DNA from: Verrucomicrobiia bacterium
GTDB taxonomy: Bacteria > Verrucomicrobiota > Verrucomicrobiia > Verrucomicrobiales > DEV007
Direction of reading: 5' to 3'
DNA length: 64,000 bases
Assembly (NCBI GenBank): GCA_030425385.1
Contig: JAUIAH010000002.1
Location: forward strand, 462,174-526,173
Positions 1 to 10,512 of the stretch are shown here, piece after piece; position 1 is the stretch's first letter; each line of letters opens with the position of its first letter. The notes beneath the pieces are model-generated. The model searched no databases and was not told the origin of the DNA. It saw nothing but the letters and a program-made list of their open reading frames with translations. A program made the position numbers and the translations under genes.

Positions 1-2
1 TT

Positions 3-818
3 GGACGACTCTGGCGCAAGCAGGGCTTCAATAAGAAAGTGTGGGTCTTTGGATTCACCGATGCTTCCGGTGATGCCGCCACCAATGCCTATTTCAGCAA
101 GACCCGCTGCCAGAACGTGGTCGCCTATCTTAAGAAGAACTTTGCGATCGATGACAGCTATTTCGAGATCGTGGGCACGCCAGACAATCATCCTCAGGAG
201 ACGGGAACCCCGAACGAGCTTCGACGCGTGGAGTTCAGCCTCACTGATCGTCCCACGCAACCACCCGTCGCCAACTGGGCCGCAGCCATCAAGCGCCCTA
301 CCAATCTCCTCAAACCGATCAATTTCTTTGAGCTCTATTCCAACCTCAAAGTGGTCACATTCGGCAGTGGCAAGATCTCGCCCTCTCGCGAAGACCGCGC
401 CAAGCTCGCACAGATGGGCAGCGCCATGGCGTTGGAGAAGATTGAAGACGTCATGGTCATTTACGGATACTCAGATGGCAAAGGCAGTCGGCAAGCCAAC
501 GAGTGGTATACGGAAGAACGTTGCAAAGCCGTAGCCAAAGAATTCACGAAGAATGGGGTGCCCAGTGATCAAGTGATCGTTCGGCCCGTCTTGAGCGCGC
601 AACCTGTGGCACCGAAGAAGGATGAAGAGCCGAAAGACAAGGACGCCAACGATGACGATGGGGAAGAGAAACCCGAATTCAATCCGCGGCGAGTGGAACT
701 CGTCCTCATGACTCGCGAGGCCTTCGAAAAGAAAGAAGCTGCTGAAGCCCAGGCCGCGAAAGAGCAGGAAGCCGAGACATCCAAAGGCGATACCAGTGAC
801 CCTCCAGATGAGGCCTAG
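3..818 (+). CDS. OmpA-like domain protein (5' end outside window)
   Basis: The reading frame is open to the left edge, so the start lies upstream. Two OmpA-like peptidoglycan-binding modules are visible. The first, at about positions 40-240, has a GFTDASGD...R.Q.V..YL pattern like the GHTDxxG...R.xxV..YL core of OmpA C-terminal domains. The second, at about 350-590, has GYSDGKGS...ERCKAVAKEF. A highly charged Asp/Glu/Lys tail follows (about 610-815), with a short hydrophobic strand in the middle. By family, such proteins anchor the outer membrane to peptidoglycan from the periplasm. The acidic tail is unusual for the family. The neighbouring leftward gene also looks like a cell-wall protein. 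Domain recognition is good, but the specific role is unknown. Confidence 0.7.
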   Translation, partial: GRLWRKQGFNKKVWVFGFTDASGDAATNAYFSKTRCQNVVAYLKKNFAIDDSYFEIVGTPDNHPQETGTPNELRRVEFSLTDRPTQPPVANWAAAIKRPTNLLKPINFFELYSNLKVVTFGSGKISPSREDRAKLAQMGSAMALEKIEDVMVIYGYSDGKGSRQANEWYTEERCKAVAKEFTKNGVPSDQVIVRPVLSAQPVAPKKDEEPKDKDANDDDGEEKPEFNPRRVELVLMTREAFEKKEAAEAQAAKEQEAETSKGDTSDPPDEA

Positions 819-862
819 CCGATGCGCTCACCCACACTGTCAGAAAGCTCGGCGGGTCTCTG

Positions 863-1375
863 TTAGATCTGAGACTGAATCGCCCAGACCATTCGCCTCA
901 CGTGGGATGCGTATTTCGCCCTCGGCTTGAGGATGCGCAGGCTTTCTTTCAACGACCCCCACTCAATGATCTCAATCTCTACCTGACGAGCACCCCACTG
1001 ACGCATGGCACGCATGGATGGCTTGTAAAGGTCAATGGTCTCCTTCCCCACCAAGGCTTTCCCATAGTCATCGATCACATAGATTGTGTTAGGATCCTTG
1101 AGCAATCGGAACTTGGTCCCGAGTGGAAAGCGCGACCAATCGGCGGCGGCACTCCGCACACGCCCGTACTTCAATGGCGTGCCGATCGCATTCTTACGTC
1201 CATACCGCTTGTGATCCGCTTCTCCGTGGTTGTAGGCCGTCGTCCGTACCGTTCGCAATTCGATTTCAATCTCATCCACCTCCGCGCAGCCCCATACTTG
1301 AGGCTCAGCCGAAGCCGTAAGGATGAGACTAGCAGAAAGCGAAAGAATGGCTGTGATGACAGATTTGGGGGTCAT
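863..1375 (-). CDS. 3D-domain protein, probable cell-wall enzyme
   Basis: A secreted protein of about 170 residues. The start at 1375 places a hydrophobic leader (MTPKSVITAILSLSASLI) at the N-terminus; a longer frame begins at 1441 but adds a non-signal-like stretch. The mature part holds RTTAYNHGEADH, then GTPLKYG, then PLGTKFRL, and ends with YVIDDYG and DLYKPSMRAMRQWG. That order matches the 3D (Asp-Asp-Asp) double-psi beta-barrel fold shared with MltA-type lytic transglycosylases and RlpA. By family it would act on or bind peptidoglycan in the periplasm. No second catalytic domain is present. It is convergent with the OmpA-like gene, 44 bases away. Confidence 0.68.
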   Translation of the reverse strand: MTPKSVITAILSLSASLILTASAEPQVWGCAEVDEIEIELRTVRTTAYNHGEADHKRYGRKNAIGTPLKYGRVRSAAADWSRFPLGTKFRLLKDPNTIYVIDDYGKALVGKETIDLYKPSMRAMRQWGARQVEIEIIEWGSLKESLRILKPRAKYASHVRRMVWAIQSQI

Positions 1376-1558
1376 GAACAGAGACTGGTAAAATGGAGAC
1401 TCGCAAGCACGAGCGGACGAGTTCTTCAGATCAAGACCCAATGCAAGCCTTTAGGTGCATATTTATCAAATTTAATATAGCCATCATACTCCAGAGCGCT
1501 GGTCATCGGTTGGCAAATCCCGGGGGCCGTGTAGCGTGAGCGTTCTTCACGGTTCACT

Positions 1559-2524
1559 ATGCGCACTCTCTTCTACATTCTTCTCTTCATCACGCCGACA
1601 GTCCTCGTGCTCGTCTACCGGGAACACATTCACGACATGGCCTCGGACATGGGGCTCGTCGCCCCAAGGCCCGATCGCGAGGCGCCCACTGCTCCCGCTA
1701 GCCCCGACGAGGATCCGAGCGCTCCTTCCCTCACCAAGAATGCTCCCCTTCCTCCTAACACATCTCCCACGACCCGCGAAGGGGTCGAGGCCCAGTCTCG
1801 GCCAGCCGACATCGATCGCATGGTTGCCGAGAAGTATCCGATGCCCTCTTTCAAACCACTTGAGGATTATGTGGGGAACTGGCGTGACGTTCCCCAACGA
1901 GCCTATCCTGAAACGGTGACCCTGAAGAAACCCGTGGATCTAGAATTGATCGTCAATGGCAAAGTGGCAGGGAAGTCCACGCTTCGAGTTGGCCAACATG
2001 CCTACCCAATTTCTATGAAACGGAGCACATTGATTGTGTCAGGACGCGCTAACGATCCAACCATGCGTGGCGAAATTGCGCTCGACGACACCGACTTCAA
2101 AGATCAGGTGCGCAAGGCGTACAATGCTTGGAAGACCAAGCACGAAGGCAGAGTACACAAGCTCCGGAAAGAGGAAAAGCAGCGACTCCTCGCAAGTGGT
2201 GGTGAAGCGCCCCCCCTACCAGAAGCCTCGTCGTCCAGTAGCGGAGTGCTAGGAGAAGCTCCGAAAGTGAATGCGGACGGAACCGTTCCCGTGATGATCG
2301 CGAGCATTCAAGCAGGTGACGTGAAAGAGATTGAGCTGGATAAGATCCACTATTGGAAATGGATCGGCGAAGAGACCATCGGTGGTGAGGACTACTGGAC
2401 CGGTGCCGTCGGTTACCTGGCCAACACGATCTTTGGAGAGATCAATGCCGAGGGCAAAGCACTGATCCGCGATGGCAAAGTCGTGAAGTGGATCTACAGC
2501 GGCTCGGAAGAAGAAATCCGTTAG
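1559..2524 (+). CDS. Membrane-anchored protein of unknown function
   Basis: Not recognised. The N-terminus (MRTLFYILLFITPTVLVLVY) is a single membrane segment or uncleaved signal. Residues 35-85 are rich in Pro, Ala and Ser and look like a flexible linker. The rest is a soluble, presumably periplasmic part with a beta-rich middle (about 120-185), a short basic helix (about 190-220), a Ser-rich linker and a C-terminal domain containing a Tyr/Trp-rich patch (HYWKWIGEETIGGEDYW). Its stop codon TAG overlaps the TAA stop of the convergent CotH-type gene on the other strand; both lie within one TTAG tetranucleotide. Function is unknown, but the ORF is long and has a clear leader. Confidence 0.55.
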   Translation: MRTLFYILLFITPTVLVLVYREHIHDMASDMGLVAPRPDREAPTAPASPDEDPSAPSLTKNAPLPPNTSPTTREGVEAQSRPADIDRMVAEKYPMPSFKPLEDYVGNWRDVPQRAYPETVTLKKPVDLELIVNGKVAGKSTLRVGQHAYPISMKRSTLIVSGRANDPTMRGEIALDDTDFKDQVRKAYNAWKTKHEGRVHKLRKEEKQRLLASGGEAPPLPEASSSSSGVLGEAPKVNADGTVPVMIASIQAGDVKEIELDKIHYWKWIGEETIGGEDYWTGAVGYLANTIFGEINAEGKALIRDGKVVKWIYSGSEEEIR

Positions 2525-5500
2525 GGTTCGGAACCAATTTCCCGCACTCGATAGTAACCCGTTGCGACGCTCACGCGGCCGGGCGTCTCATCGCGAAAAG
2601 TGGACTCGTGGCCCGTGGCCTCTACCTCACCGACAGCCTCCCACCCCTCAAGCTGAGGGGAGAAATCCACGGCGTACCGCTGCCCTAACACACTCCGCCA
2701 ATCGATTCGGAAGGCTTCTGCCTCACGCTCCACGCGCGTGATTTGGAAGATGTCATCGCCATCCCCGGCATCCTGGCTCGCCACCTTGCCTGGACTCGGA
2801 GCCTGCGCCACCCAGGCACTACCGAGAGAAAGATCGCCATGCGCCTCAAGCATTGCCAGTTCTAACGCCATGCCAGAGCCATCTCCTTCCGCAGGCCAGT
2901 CGCCTCGGTCCTCAAATTCGAAATCGATCACTGCTGTGCCTGCTCCATAGGAAAGCTTAAGCCGTTCCCCTCCATTCGCGAGGCGCCCTTCATAGGCACC
3001 AGCCACAGGCAATCCCTCACCATGACGAAACGCCATTGCTTCTGGGTGGGCCACCACTAGAATCATCTCACCTGGCTCTAGCACTCCCTTATTGAAATCA
3101 AACTCAACCCCTTTGGTAAACCGCAAGGGGCTCAAATCGATGGCTTGGTTGCCTCGATTATAAAGTTCCACATATTCAAAGTCATTACGCCGATAGCCAG
3201 CAGCTCTTTCCTCTGTAGAGGTCACGCCTGGGTGATACATCAATTCCGAAATCACCAGATCCTGATAAGGTGTGAGGTCTGGCTCTCCGGCGATAAAGGT
3301 GATCGGCTCGGACCAATGACTCCACCCCCCTAACTGATTTCGATGCCGCACCCGCGCCCGATACGTGCCACCTGGACGAATCACCTTCACTGGCACTTGC
3401 ACCATCTCTTCGAAAGTGTCCAGAGTGTCACTCACCCAAAGTGGCTCGATCTCGTAGCGCCACGGCGTCCCCGGCTCGTAGTCCGGTGTCTCCGGGTTGT
3501 AGAGTTCTCCGATCCGCCACTGCATGCCCGCGAACGTTTGCGTTTGGAAGAGTGACCCACCGGCGAATGCACTAGACACAAAGCGGAGATCATCCACTGG
3601 ATACCCTTCTCCACCAGCGAAGGTGATCACTGGTTGATCCGGTGCCATCCCATCATCGGCCTCCAAGGCCACGTAATTGTAGCCATAGCCTCGCTGATCG
3701 CCGTCCCCCACTTGGAAATCATCGGGATCCGTATTCGTCGTGAAGTCCTTCACATATTCCGCAAACCCACTGAAATCAGCACTGGAAAGTAATCTCTCCA
3801 AATCACCTCCTCGGAATCCCTGCCGCGTGGGGGTCCTGAAGAAGTTGCCCTCATGTCCGCCAGTTGTCCGTGGATGATGATTCCACATGGCTGCATCAAT
3901 CTCTGACCAGGCCGATCCCTGACCGACGGCTTTCCCCGCCTGGATCGCGTCACCCTGCACCGTTGTCGCTGCAAAGATCGATACGCTGTAGGAGAATCGC
4001 TTATCATCTATCACTTCAACCTCGTGATCTCCGTTGTAGCCGCTGCTACTCACTCCCACAATGCTGATCCGATCCCCCGTGGTGTATCCGTGAGGCTCCC
4101 TTGTGGTGACCACCGCCATCGTGCTCGTCTTCTCAATGGACGCCACGGGAATCCACGCTTTCTGCGTTCCCAGCCATTGCGCTATCTCTTCCACGACGGA
4201 GCCCACCTGTCCTCCGCCTGCCGCTCGGTCTGACAAAAGCAAATCCATGATCTCGCGGCAGCGACTACTGAATTCGATCGCCAGCGCATCGACGTTGAGG
4301 CAGTTCTTCGCATCAATCACGCCGCTCCAATGTGTCTCAGGCATGTAGGTCATGTCGAGATCCCACGGGATTGGATACCATTGCCCGTTAGGATGATGAT
4401 AGAAATAATGATTCCACCCCTCGCGAATATCGATATTTGAGATCGCCCGATTGATAGCTCGGAAGCTGTAGTAGCTATCCAGGTGCATGTTCGTCCGCCA
4501 CCACTCGGCCGTTTGCGTGCGCCGCGACTGACTCACAAAGGCACCATAGTCGCTCGCGATCGGTCCCGCATGTTTCTGATCACCATTCCCGCTCTCAATC
4601 TTAAAGGTGCTCCCATCCGGCAACCCGTTGCGACTGACAAACCGCCCATCAGGATGCTCCTGACTCAGATAAAGTCCCCACAAATCACTATCATACTGCG
4701 ATCCCGAAGACTCTGCCTCTTCATCGATCACTCGGAAGTGCACGTGATGCGTGCGTGGGCTCGGGACCCCCGCGAGCCCGTGAAGCCGAAACCCCACTGA
4801 CTCATCCAGCCCGCTCATCCCCCGATTGGCTGGTACCCAAGGAGATGCGCAGGCACTGAAGTTCATGATGCGGAACCCACCCTTATAGACAATGCCATAG
4901 TTGTCTTTGGCCGCGAAATTTGCCCCGCGATTGAAGAAGAACTTCCACTTGTTCTTGCCACACTGATAGGTAGAGAACTCCCCGCGAATCTTGAACTCAA
5001 TGTGATCGTAGACAACCCCATCATAGACAAGGGTGCCGCGAAAGCGGCGAGTTTCAGAGGACGATTGATACTGACATCGTTCCACATCCGTGGCGTCCGC
5101 TATCAGATGGTAAACGGGCAGCATGGTTAATTCTTCCGTCGTGAACTCTCGGCGAGGTGCCTCGCCACTAATCGATCCTTGCCAGCTCGGCACACCGTCG
5201 TAAGTGAAGAACGCTCGGTTCGGAGTCGGATCGTCCTCGTAGGGCAGTCTCACCATGTTTCCCAAAGCATCCATCGCCTCCACCCGAAACCGCACGAGAT
5301 GACGATGAGCTATCCATTCTTCCGGAACCGTCGCCACGTAGATCGAGTCCCCTGCTTCGTCATCGCCTCCGGTCCCATCGTCCCGCATGGGAAAGGATTC
5401 CCAATCCGTCTCAAAGCCGGCATCCGTCAGGCGTAGATAAGCACCTGGAGCCACTCCTTGAATGTGCAGGAACACACCAGCCACCCCATCTGCATCGGTC

Positions 5501-6135
5501 ACTTTTGCAGAAATGTGAACCGCCTCTCCCGAAACGGGCGCCATCGGGGAATGATTCACCTGCCGAACAGCGGGCGGTGCGTTCTCCACGGCGGCCCCAT
5601 TCGCCTTTCCCGGCGTTGGCCCATTGGGAGAGCTTCTCCAGTGCCCTGACAGATCATTGTCTAACATAGCATTGATTAACTCCAAGCTTGCCCCCTCGCC
5701 ATCTGGAGACACGGGCCACGGAAACGCATCGCGATAGTCCACGGTATCGACAACTCTATCACTTGCATCGCGCAATGTCAGGGTCTCTCCCCCATTGGCA
5801 AGCTCACCTGCATCCCAGGCGGCATTCGCCTTGATGCCTCCCTGAAAGATTGACCCGAAAGCCGCATTGTAAGCACGCTCATCCTGCGCCAGAACGTAGT
5901 AGGCGCCAGCCTCCAAGACTGTTCCTGTGGGAAACACATGATCGATCCCCTCGGAGAAAGACCATCCAGAAAGGTCCGCCGCCGCGTCACCCGCGTTGAC
6001 CAATTCGATGAATTCCGCTGGTGTCAGGGGGTCGTCATGATGATAGTGGATCTCATGGATGACGACGGTTGGCAGGTCCTGGGCCTGAAGGGCGGCCAGA
6101 GAGAGAAGGAAGACTAGGTGACAAAGAGCTTTCAT
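2521..6135 (-). CDS. Large secreted CotH / lamin-tail-domain protein
   Basis: The start at 6135 gives a clean signal peptide (MKALCHLVFLLSLAALQAQ); the frame extends 17 codons further upstream without signal character. About 1200 residues. The order is a lamin tail domain (VVIHEIHYHHDD...FIELVN, about 20-140), an Ig-like linker domain (about 185-290), and a CotH-type region (about 330-640) with FKIRGEFSTYQCGKNKWKF and the signature PWDLDMTYMPE. A second lamin tail domain follows (VISELMYHPG...FEYVELYN, about 970-1110), then a short C-terminal domain of the RYAVDFSPQLEGW type common in Verrucomicrobia exported proteins. CotH proteins are atypical kinases or spore-coat-type proteins; the role in this phylum is not established. 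Probably exported and cell-surface associated. Confidence 0.8.
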   Translation of the reverse strand: MKALCHLVFLLSLAALQAQDLPTVVIHEIHYHHDDPLTPAEFIELVNAGDAAADLSGWSFSEGIDHVFPTGTVLEAGAYYVLAQDERAYNAAFGSIFQGGIKANAAWDAGELANGGETLTLRDASDRVVDTVDYRDAFPWPVSPDGEGASLELINAMLDNDLSGHWRSSPNGPTPGKANGAAVENAPPAVRQVNHSPMAPVSGEAVHISAKVTDADGVAGVFLHIQGVAPGAYLRLTDAGFETDWESFPMRDDGTGGDDEAGDSIYVATVPEEWIAHRHLVRFRVEAMDALGNMVRLPYEDDPTPNRAFFTYDGVPSWQGSISGEAPRREFTTEELTMLPVYHLIADATDVERCQYQSSSETRRFRGTLVYDGVVYDHIEFKIRGEFSTYQCGKNKWKFFFNRGANFAAKDNYGIVYKGGFRIMNFSACASPWVPANRGMSGLDESVGFRLHGLAGVPSPRTHHVHFRVIDEEAESSGSQYDSDLWGLYLSQEHPDGRFVSRNGLPDGSTFKIESGNGDQKHAGPIASDYGAFVSQSRRTQTAEWWRTNMHLDSYYSFRAINRAISNIDIREGWNHYFYHHPNGQWYPIPWDLDMTYMPETHWSGVIDAKNCLNVDALAIEFSSRCREIMDLLLSDRAAGGGQVGSVVEEIAQWLGTQKAWIPVASIEKTSTMAVVTTREPHGYTTGDRISIVGVSSSGYNGDHEVEVIDDKRFSYSVSIFAATTVQGDAIQAGKAVGQGSAWSEIDAAMWNHHPRTTGGHEGNFFRTPTRQGFRGGDLERLLSSADFSGFAEYVKDFTTNTDPDDFQVGDGDQRGYGYNYVALEADDGMAPDQPVITFAGGEGYPVDDLRFVSSAFAGGSLFQTQTFAGMQWRIGELYNPETPDYEPGTPWRYEIEPLWVSDTLDTFEEMVQVPVKVIRPGGTYRARVRHRNQLGGWSHWSEPITFIAGEPDLTPYQDLVISELMYHPGVTSTEERAAGYRRNDFEYVELYNRGNQAIDLSPLRFTKGVEFDFNKGVLEPGEMILVVAHPEAMAFRHGEGLPVAGAYEGRLANGGERLKLSYGAGTAVIDFEFEDRGDWPAEGDGSGMALELAMLEAHGDLSLGSAWVAQAPSPGKVASQDAGDGDDIFQITRVEREAEAFRIDWRSVLGQRYAVDFSPQLEGWEAVGEVEATGHESTFRDETPGRVSVATGYYRVREIGSEP

Positions 6136-6208
6136 CAGTGGGAAGAACGACCATTCGATCTTCCCACGCCCCATTTGTCCAGCCAAAGCGCCTCTAACGC
6201 ATCACACC

Positions 6209-9200
6209 CTAGGCAAGGTTAGGGGCAAGCCATCGCTCAATCTCCTCAAGAGGCATGCCCTTGCGTTGCGCATAGGCTTCGAGCTGATCCCGACCGATCT
6301 TGCCAACCGCGAAATAGCGGGATTCAGGGTGGGCAAAGTAGAGGCCACTAACACTAGCCCCAGGATGCATGGCACAGGATTCTGTGAGGGTCACCCCCGA
6401 GGTTTCGGTGGCCTTCAGTAGATCGAACAAGAGATGTTTCTCTGTGTGATCGGGGCTCGCGGGATACCCGCCAGCAGGGCGAATGCCACGGTAGCGTTCG
6501 CGAATGTAGTCGTCATTGCTAAGGCCCTCTTCTTTGCCAAATCCCCATGCATCGCGCACCTGTTTGTGGAGATACTCGGCAAAGGCTTCTGCTAGGCGAT
6601 CCGCGAGTGCTTTCGCCATGATGCCATTGTAATCGTCATGGGCGTCCTCAAAGGCCTTGGCATAGGCATCGGCGCCGTGCCCCGCCGTGACGACAAACCC
6701 TCCGAGGTAGTCGAGTCGACCACTCTCCTTGGGAGCGATGAAATCCGCGAGCGCGTAGTTCGGCTTGTCCTTCTTCACCATTTGCTGACGCAACGTGTGG
6801 AAGGTTGTCAGGATCTCGGATCGCTCCTTGTCTGCATACACCTCGATGTCATCACCAACCCGATTCGCAGGAAAGAGTCCGTAGACACCCCGTGCCTGGA
6901 ATGCTTTCTCATCAAGAATCTTCTCCAAGAGGGTCTGGGCTTCATCAAAGAGCTTCTTGGCCTCTTCACCCACATACTCGTCTTCGAAGATCGCGGGATA
7001 ACGCCCTCGCAATTCCCAGGTGTGGAAGAAAGGCGACCAATCGATGAAAGGCACGAGAACCTCCAAGGGGAGGTCGTCAATGATCCGCGTTCCAGTGAAC
7101 TCAGGCTCTGCGATCTCTTGGCTGCTCCAATCACACTGCAGCCCTTTGGCAATCGCATCTTGATAAGAGATCAGTTTCTTCTCGCCACCTTGCCCGGCAT
7201 GCTTGCTGCGGAGCACTTCATAGTCTTCATGCAGTTGCGTCATGAACGCTGGCTTATTCTCTTCACTGAGCAAGGAGGAAACCACCCCTACCGACCGAGA
7301 AGCATCTAACACATGAACCACACCCGGCTCATAGTGGGGAGCGATCTTGATAGCCGTGTGCGCCCTGCTTGTCGTCGCCCCCCCAATGAGCAAGGGAATC
7401 GTGAATCCCTGGCGCTGCATTTCTTTCGCGTTGTGGATCATTTCATCAAGTGATGGCGTGATGAGACCGCTGAGACCGATCACATCCGCGTTCTCTTCGC
7501 GAGCCCGCTTGAGAATATCCTCACACTGCACCATCACTCCCATATCAATGACTTCGTAGTTATTGCAGGCTAACACCACTCCCACGATATTCTTGCCGAT
7601 ATCGTGCACGTCACCTTTGACCGTCGCCATGATGACCTTTCCCTGTGCAGAAGCATTGGGTGAGGCCGCGCGCTCCTCTTCCATAAAAGGCGTGAGATAG
7701 GCGACGGCTTTCTTCATCACACGCGCGCTCTTCACCACCTGGGGAAGGAACATCTTCCCTTCCCCAAAGAGATCGCCCACGACTTTCATCCCATCCATCA
7801 GTGGCCCCTCGATGACATTGATCGGGCGCCCGAGCTTGGCACGCGCCTCCTCTGTGTCTTCGTCAATAAAGTCCGTGATGCCTTTGAGTAAGGCATGAGC
7901 CAGGCGTTCCTCTACCGTCGCCTCGCGCCACGAAAGGTCTTGTTCCTTCTTCTTGCCGCTTTGCCCTTTGAATTGCTCGGCGTAATCGACCAAGGTCTCC
8001 GTCGCCTCGGCATTCTTGTTGAGAAGCACAGCCTCTACTTTCTCTAACATTTCCTTAGGAATCTCTTCGTAGACTTCGAGCATGCCCGCATTCACGATGC
8101 CCATATCCAGCCCGGCTCGAATCGCATGGTAGAGAAAGGCCGCATGCATGGCCTCACGCACACGATTATTTCCCCGGAAGCTGAACGAGATGTTGCTCAC
8201 TCCGCCGCTTACCTTGGCATAGGGCAGATTCTCTTTGATCCAACGCGTGGCCTGAATGAAATCGACCGCATAATTGTTATGCTCGTCAATTCCAGTCGCT
8301 ACCGTAAGAATGTTAGGGTCAAAGATGATATCGGCCGGATTGAATCCCACCTCATCCACTAGAATTCGGTAGGCGCGTTCGCAAATGCGGGTCTTATCTT
8401 CGTATGTCGCAGCCTGACCTTTCTCGTCGAAGGCCATCACCACGGTGGCCGCACCGTACCGCATGATTTGGCGGGCCTGCGCTTTGAAGACTTCCTCTCC
8501 TTCTTTGAGGCTGATAGAATTGACGATAGCCTTGCCCTGAAGGCACTTGAGTCCTGTCTCGATGACTGACCACTTGGAAGAATCGACCATGACTGGCACT
8601 TTCGCAATCTCAGGCTCCGCACTGATCAGATTGAGGAAACGCGTCATCATGGCCTCGGAATCGATAAGCCCCTCATCCATGTTCACATCAACAATGTTAG
8701 CCCCATTCTGCACCTGTTGCTCCGCTACATTGACAGCAGTCTCCAGATCGTCCGCTTTTATCAATTTGGCAAAGCGTGGAGAGCCGGTGATGTTGGTCCG
8801 CTCTCCCACCATGATGAAATTGGTGTCCGCATGAATGGTCAGCGCTTCCTGACCGCTGAGATGCATCTCTGGCTCATGCACGGGCACGGTCCGCGGTTTC
8901 GTCTCACGGATGGCCTTCGCCATGAGCCCGATCGTTTCCGGTGTGGTGCCACAACAGCCTCCCAGGATATTGATCAAGCCAGCTTCGGTGAGGCTACTCA
9001 CCGCTGCCAACGTCTGATCGGGCGTCTCCTCAAACCCCGTCTCGCTTAGGGGATCAGGTAGGCCCGCATTCGGATGACAACTGATGTGGCAATCAGCAAT
9101 TTGACTCATTTCCTCCACAAGCGGACGCAAATCCAGCGCACCACGGCCACAGTTGATTCCCACACTGAGCGGCTTGGCATGGGCAACGGAACGCCAGAAA

Positions 9201-9943
9201 GCCTCGACCGTTTGCCCTGTAAGCGTGCGATTCGATTTATCGGCAAACGTCACCGAAAGCATCACTGGCCACCGCTTACCCTTGGCATCGAAGACCTGCT
9301 CGATCGCCATGATCGCCGCCTTAGCATTGAGCGTGTCGAAGATCGTCTCGACTAACAGGATGTCCACACCGCCATCAATGAGCGATTCCACCTGCCAGGC
9401 GTAGGCCTCCACGAGTTGGTCAAACACGACCGTACGGAAGCCTGGATCATTCACATCTGGGGAAACCGAACAGGTGACCGGCAGTGGCCCGATGGATGCT
9501 GCCACGAAGCGCGGCTTATCGTCTGAATGATAGGGCTCCGACGCTCGACGCGTACAAGCGACGCCCTCGATGTTGAGCTCGCGCACGAGCGCCTTCAGTT
9601 CCTCATTCTCCAAAGCTGATTGGAAGAAAGCGGGATCCTTCTTCGCAGGATCGGGCAAGAAGAAATCGGCCTGGGAAACGACCGTCGCATTGAACGTGTT
9701 CGCAGTGACTATATCAGAACCTGCTTCGTAGTAGCCACGGTGGATCTCCTCAATCACGTCGGGGCGGGTCAACGACAGGATGTCTGCGTTGTTCTTCAGG
9801 TCCTTATTGTGACCGGCAAAGCGTTCTCCGCGAACGTCAGTCTCTGAAAGCTTGTAGCGTTGGATCATGGTGCCCATGGCACCGTCTAGGAGGAGGATGC
9901 GATCGTTGAGGAGAGCAGGCAGTAGATCGAGAGGAGCCGTCAT
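6209..9943 (-). CDS. metH: Cobalamin-dependent methionine synthase
   Basis: Transfers a methyl group from 5-methyltetrahydrofolate to homocysteine via methylcobalamin, making methionine. At 1244 residues it is full length (the E. coli enzyme is about 1227). The homocysteine-binding module (about 1-340) begins with DGAMGTMIQ and has the zinc-binding cysteines in INCG (about 264) and GGCCGTTPE (about 328). The pterin-binding barrel (about 365-640) includes GERTNITGS. The cobalamin cap and Rossmann domains (about 670-900) carry GDVHDIGKN, whose His is the lower cobalt ligand, and GGATTS. The C-terminal activation domain (about 920-1244) binds S-adenosylmethionine and contains RPAGGYPA and ESRYFAVG. 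Monocistronic by spacing, and preceded by a strong palindrome (see 9985-10010), suggesting transcriptional control by a methionine-cycle repressor. Confidence 0.97.
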   Translation of the reverse strand: MTAPLDLLPALLNDRILLLDGAMGTMIQRYKLSETDVRGERFAGHNKDLKNNADILSLTRPDVIEEIHRGYYEAGSDIVTANTFNATVVSQADFFLPDPAKKDPAFFQSALENEELKALVRELNIEGVACTRRASEPYHSDDKPRFVAASIGPLPVTCSVSPDVNDPGFRTVVFDQLVEAYAWQVESLIDGGVDILLVETIFDTLNAKAAIMAIEQVFDAKGKRWPVMLSVTFADKSNRTLTGQTVEAFWRSVAHAKPLSVGINCGRGALDLRPLVEEMSQIADCHISCHPNAGLPDPLSETGFEETPDQTLAAVSSLTEAGLINILGGCCGTTPETIGLMAKAIRETKPRTVPVHEPEMHLSGQEALTIHADTNFIMVGERTNITGSPRFAKLIKADDLETAVNVAEQQVQNGANIVDVNMDEGLIDSEAMMTRFLNLISAEPEIAKVPVMVDSSKWSVIETGLKCLQGKAIVNSISLKEGEEVFKAQARQIMRYGAATVVMAFDEKGQAATYEDKTRICERAYRILVDEVGFNPADIIFDPNILTVATGIDEHNNYAVDFIQATRWIKENLPYAKVSGGVSNISFSFRGNNRVREAMHAAFLYHAIRAGLDMGIVNAGMLEVYEEIPKEMLEKVEAVLLNKNAEATETLVDYAEQFKGQSGKKKEQDLSWREATVEERLAHALLKGITDFIDEDTEEARAKLGRPINVIEGPLMDGMKVVGDLFGEGKMFLPQVVKSARVMKKAVAYLTPFMEEERAASPNASAQGKVIMATVKGDVHDIGKNIVGVVLACNNYEVIDMGVMVQCEDILKRAREENADVIGLSGLITPSLDEMIHNAKEMQRQGFTIPLLIGGATTSRAHTAIKIAPHYEPGVVHVLDASRSVGVVSSLLSEENKPAFMTQLHEDYEVLRSKHAGQGGEKKLISYQDAIAKGLQCDWSSQEIAEPEFTGTRIIDDLPLEVLVPFIDWSPFFHTWELRGRYPAIFEDEYVGEEAKKLFDEAQTLLEKILDEKAFQARGVYGLFPANRVGDDIEVYADKERSEILTTFHTLRQQMVKKDKPNYALADFIAPKESGRLDYLGGFVVTAGHGADAYAKAFEDAHDDYNGIMAKALADRLAEAFAEYLHKQVRDAWGFGKEEGLSNDDYIRERYRGIRPAGGYPASPDHTEKHLLFDLLKATETSGVTLTESCAMHPGASVSGLYFAHPESRYFAVGKIGRDQLEAYAQRKGMPLEEIERWLAPNLA

Positions 9944-9984
9944 TCCCTTACGTTGACGGAGAAATGCTGGCTTTCAAGAGCATA

Positions 9985-10010
9985 CATCAATATATCATGA
10001 TATGTTGATG
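9985..10010. promoter_or_regulatory. 26-bp palindrome upstream of metH, probable repressor operator
   Basis: Twelve of 13 base pairs are symmetrical about the centre between 9997 and 9998. The core ATATCATGATAT is perfect, and both outer arms end in CATCAA/TTGATG. It lies 42 bases upstream of the metH start codon, where an operator would overlap a promoter. AT-rich palindromes of this kind are typical of winged-helix dimers. ArsR-family methionine-cycle regulators such as SahR are the obvious candidates, but assignment to a regulator is inference. No cobalamin or SAM riboswitch elements were seen in this leader. Confidence 0.6.
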
Positions 10011-10078
10011 CGTTTCCAATTCGAGCACAAGGAGACCTCGAGAGAGAGAGAAATTGCGGAAAGATCAGCGCCTAAGGC

Positions 10079-10375
10079 TTAGTAGCGACGGAAATCGTCT
10101 GGAGTCACCATAGGAGCCCTTGGATCAGCCTTGTCTTCCCGCAGGGCGACGAAGGTCCAGACGACCAACCCAATGATCCCGAGCAGGCAAATGATGTTGA
10201 CCGTGATCTTGAGATTGCGCGCGAAGCGAGCCTGTGAACGCTGATTGCGTAGGATGCGATCAACAGCCTCCACCTTTTCACGAGAAGCACGTGCGCGCGC
10301 ATACGAACGCCTCGGCGCGAAGTCTCGGCGCCGAGATCGGTTGGGCAATTGCCGTGGCGTTTGTTGATGAGGCAT
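10079..10375 (-). CDS. Small single-pass membrane protein, unknown
   Basis: Ninety-eight residues. The N-terminal half is extremely rich in arginine (RSRRRDFAPRRSYARARASR), followed by a short helix and one membrane segment (INIICLLGIIGLVVWTFVAL by pattern, about 58-80), then a short acidic tail. The Arg-rich half should remain in the cytoplasm. It has no similarity I recognise. It stands alone between metH and the transposase, with about 135 bases on each side. Small basic single-pass proteins of this type are common and poorly characterised, so only topology is inferred. Confidence 0.5.
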   Translation of the reverse strand: MPHQQTPRQLPNRSRRRDFAPRRSYARARASREKVEAVDRILRNQRSQARFARNLKITVNIICLLGIIGLVVWTFVALREDKADPRAPMVTPDDFRRY

Positions 10376-10512
10376 GATCCAGCAATCAGCTACACTGAGC
10401 TACGAATCGATCTCAGCCCCGCGCTCAAGTCAAGCGCAGACTGACGGCTTCACGGCACTCGCGGCACCCAAGTATCAGCAAGCTCTTTCCATTCGTAGTT
10501 CGCTGCTAGCAC

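Noticed and set aside
9944..10078. Cobalamin or SAM riboswitch upstream of metH
   Set aside because: The leader is short and lacks the conserved B12-box and SAM-box sequences; only the protein-operator-like palindrome was found.
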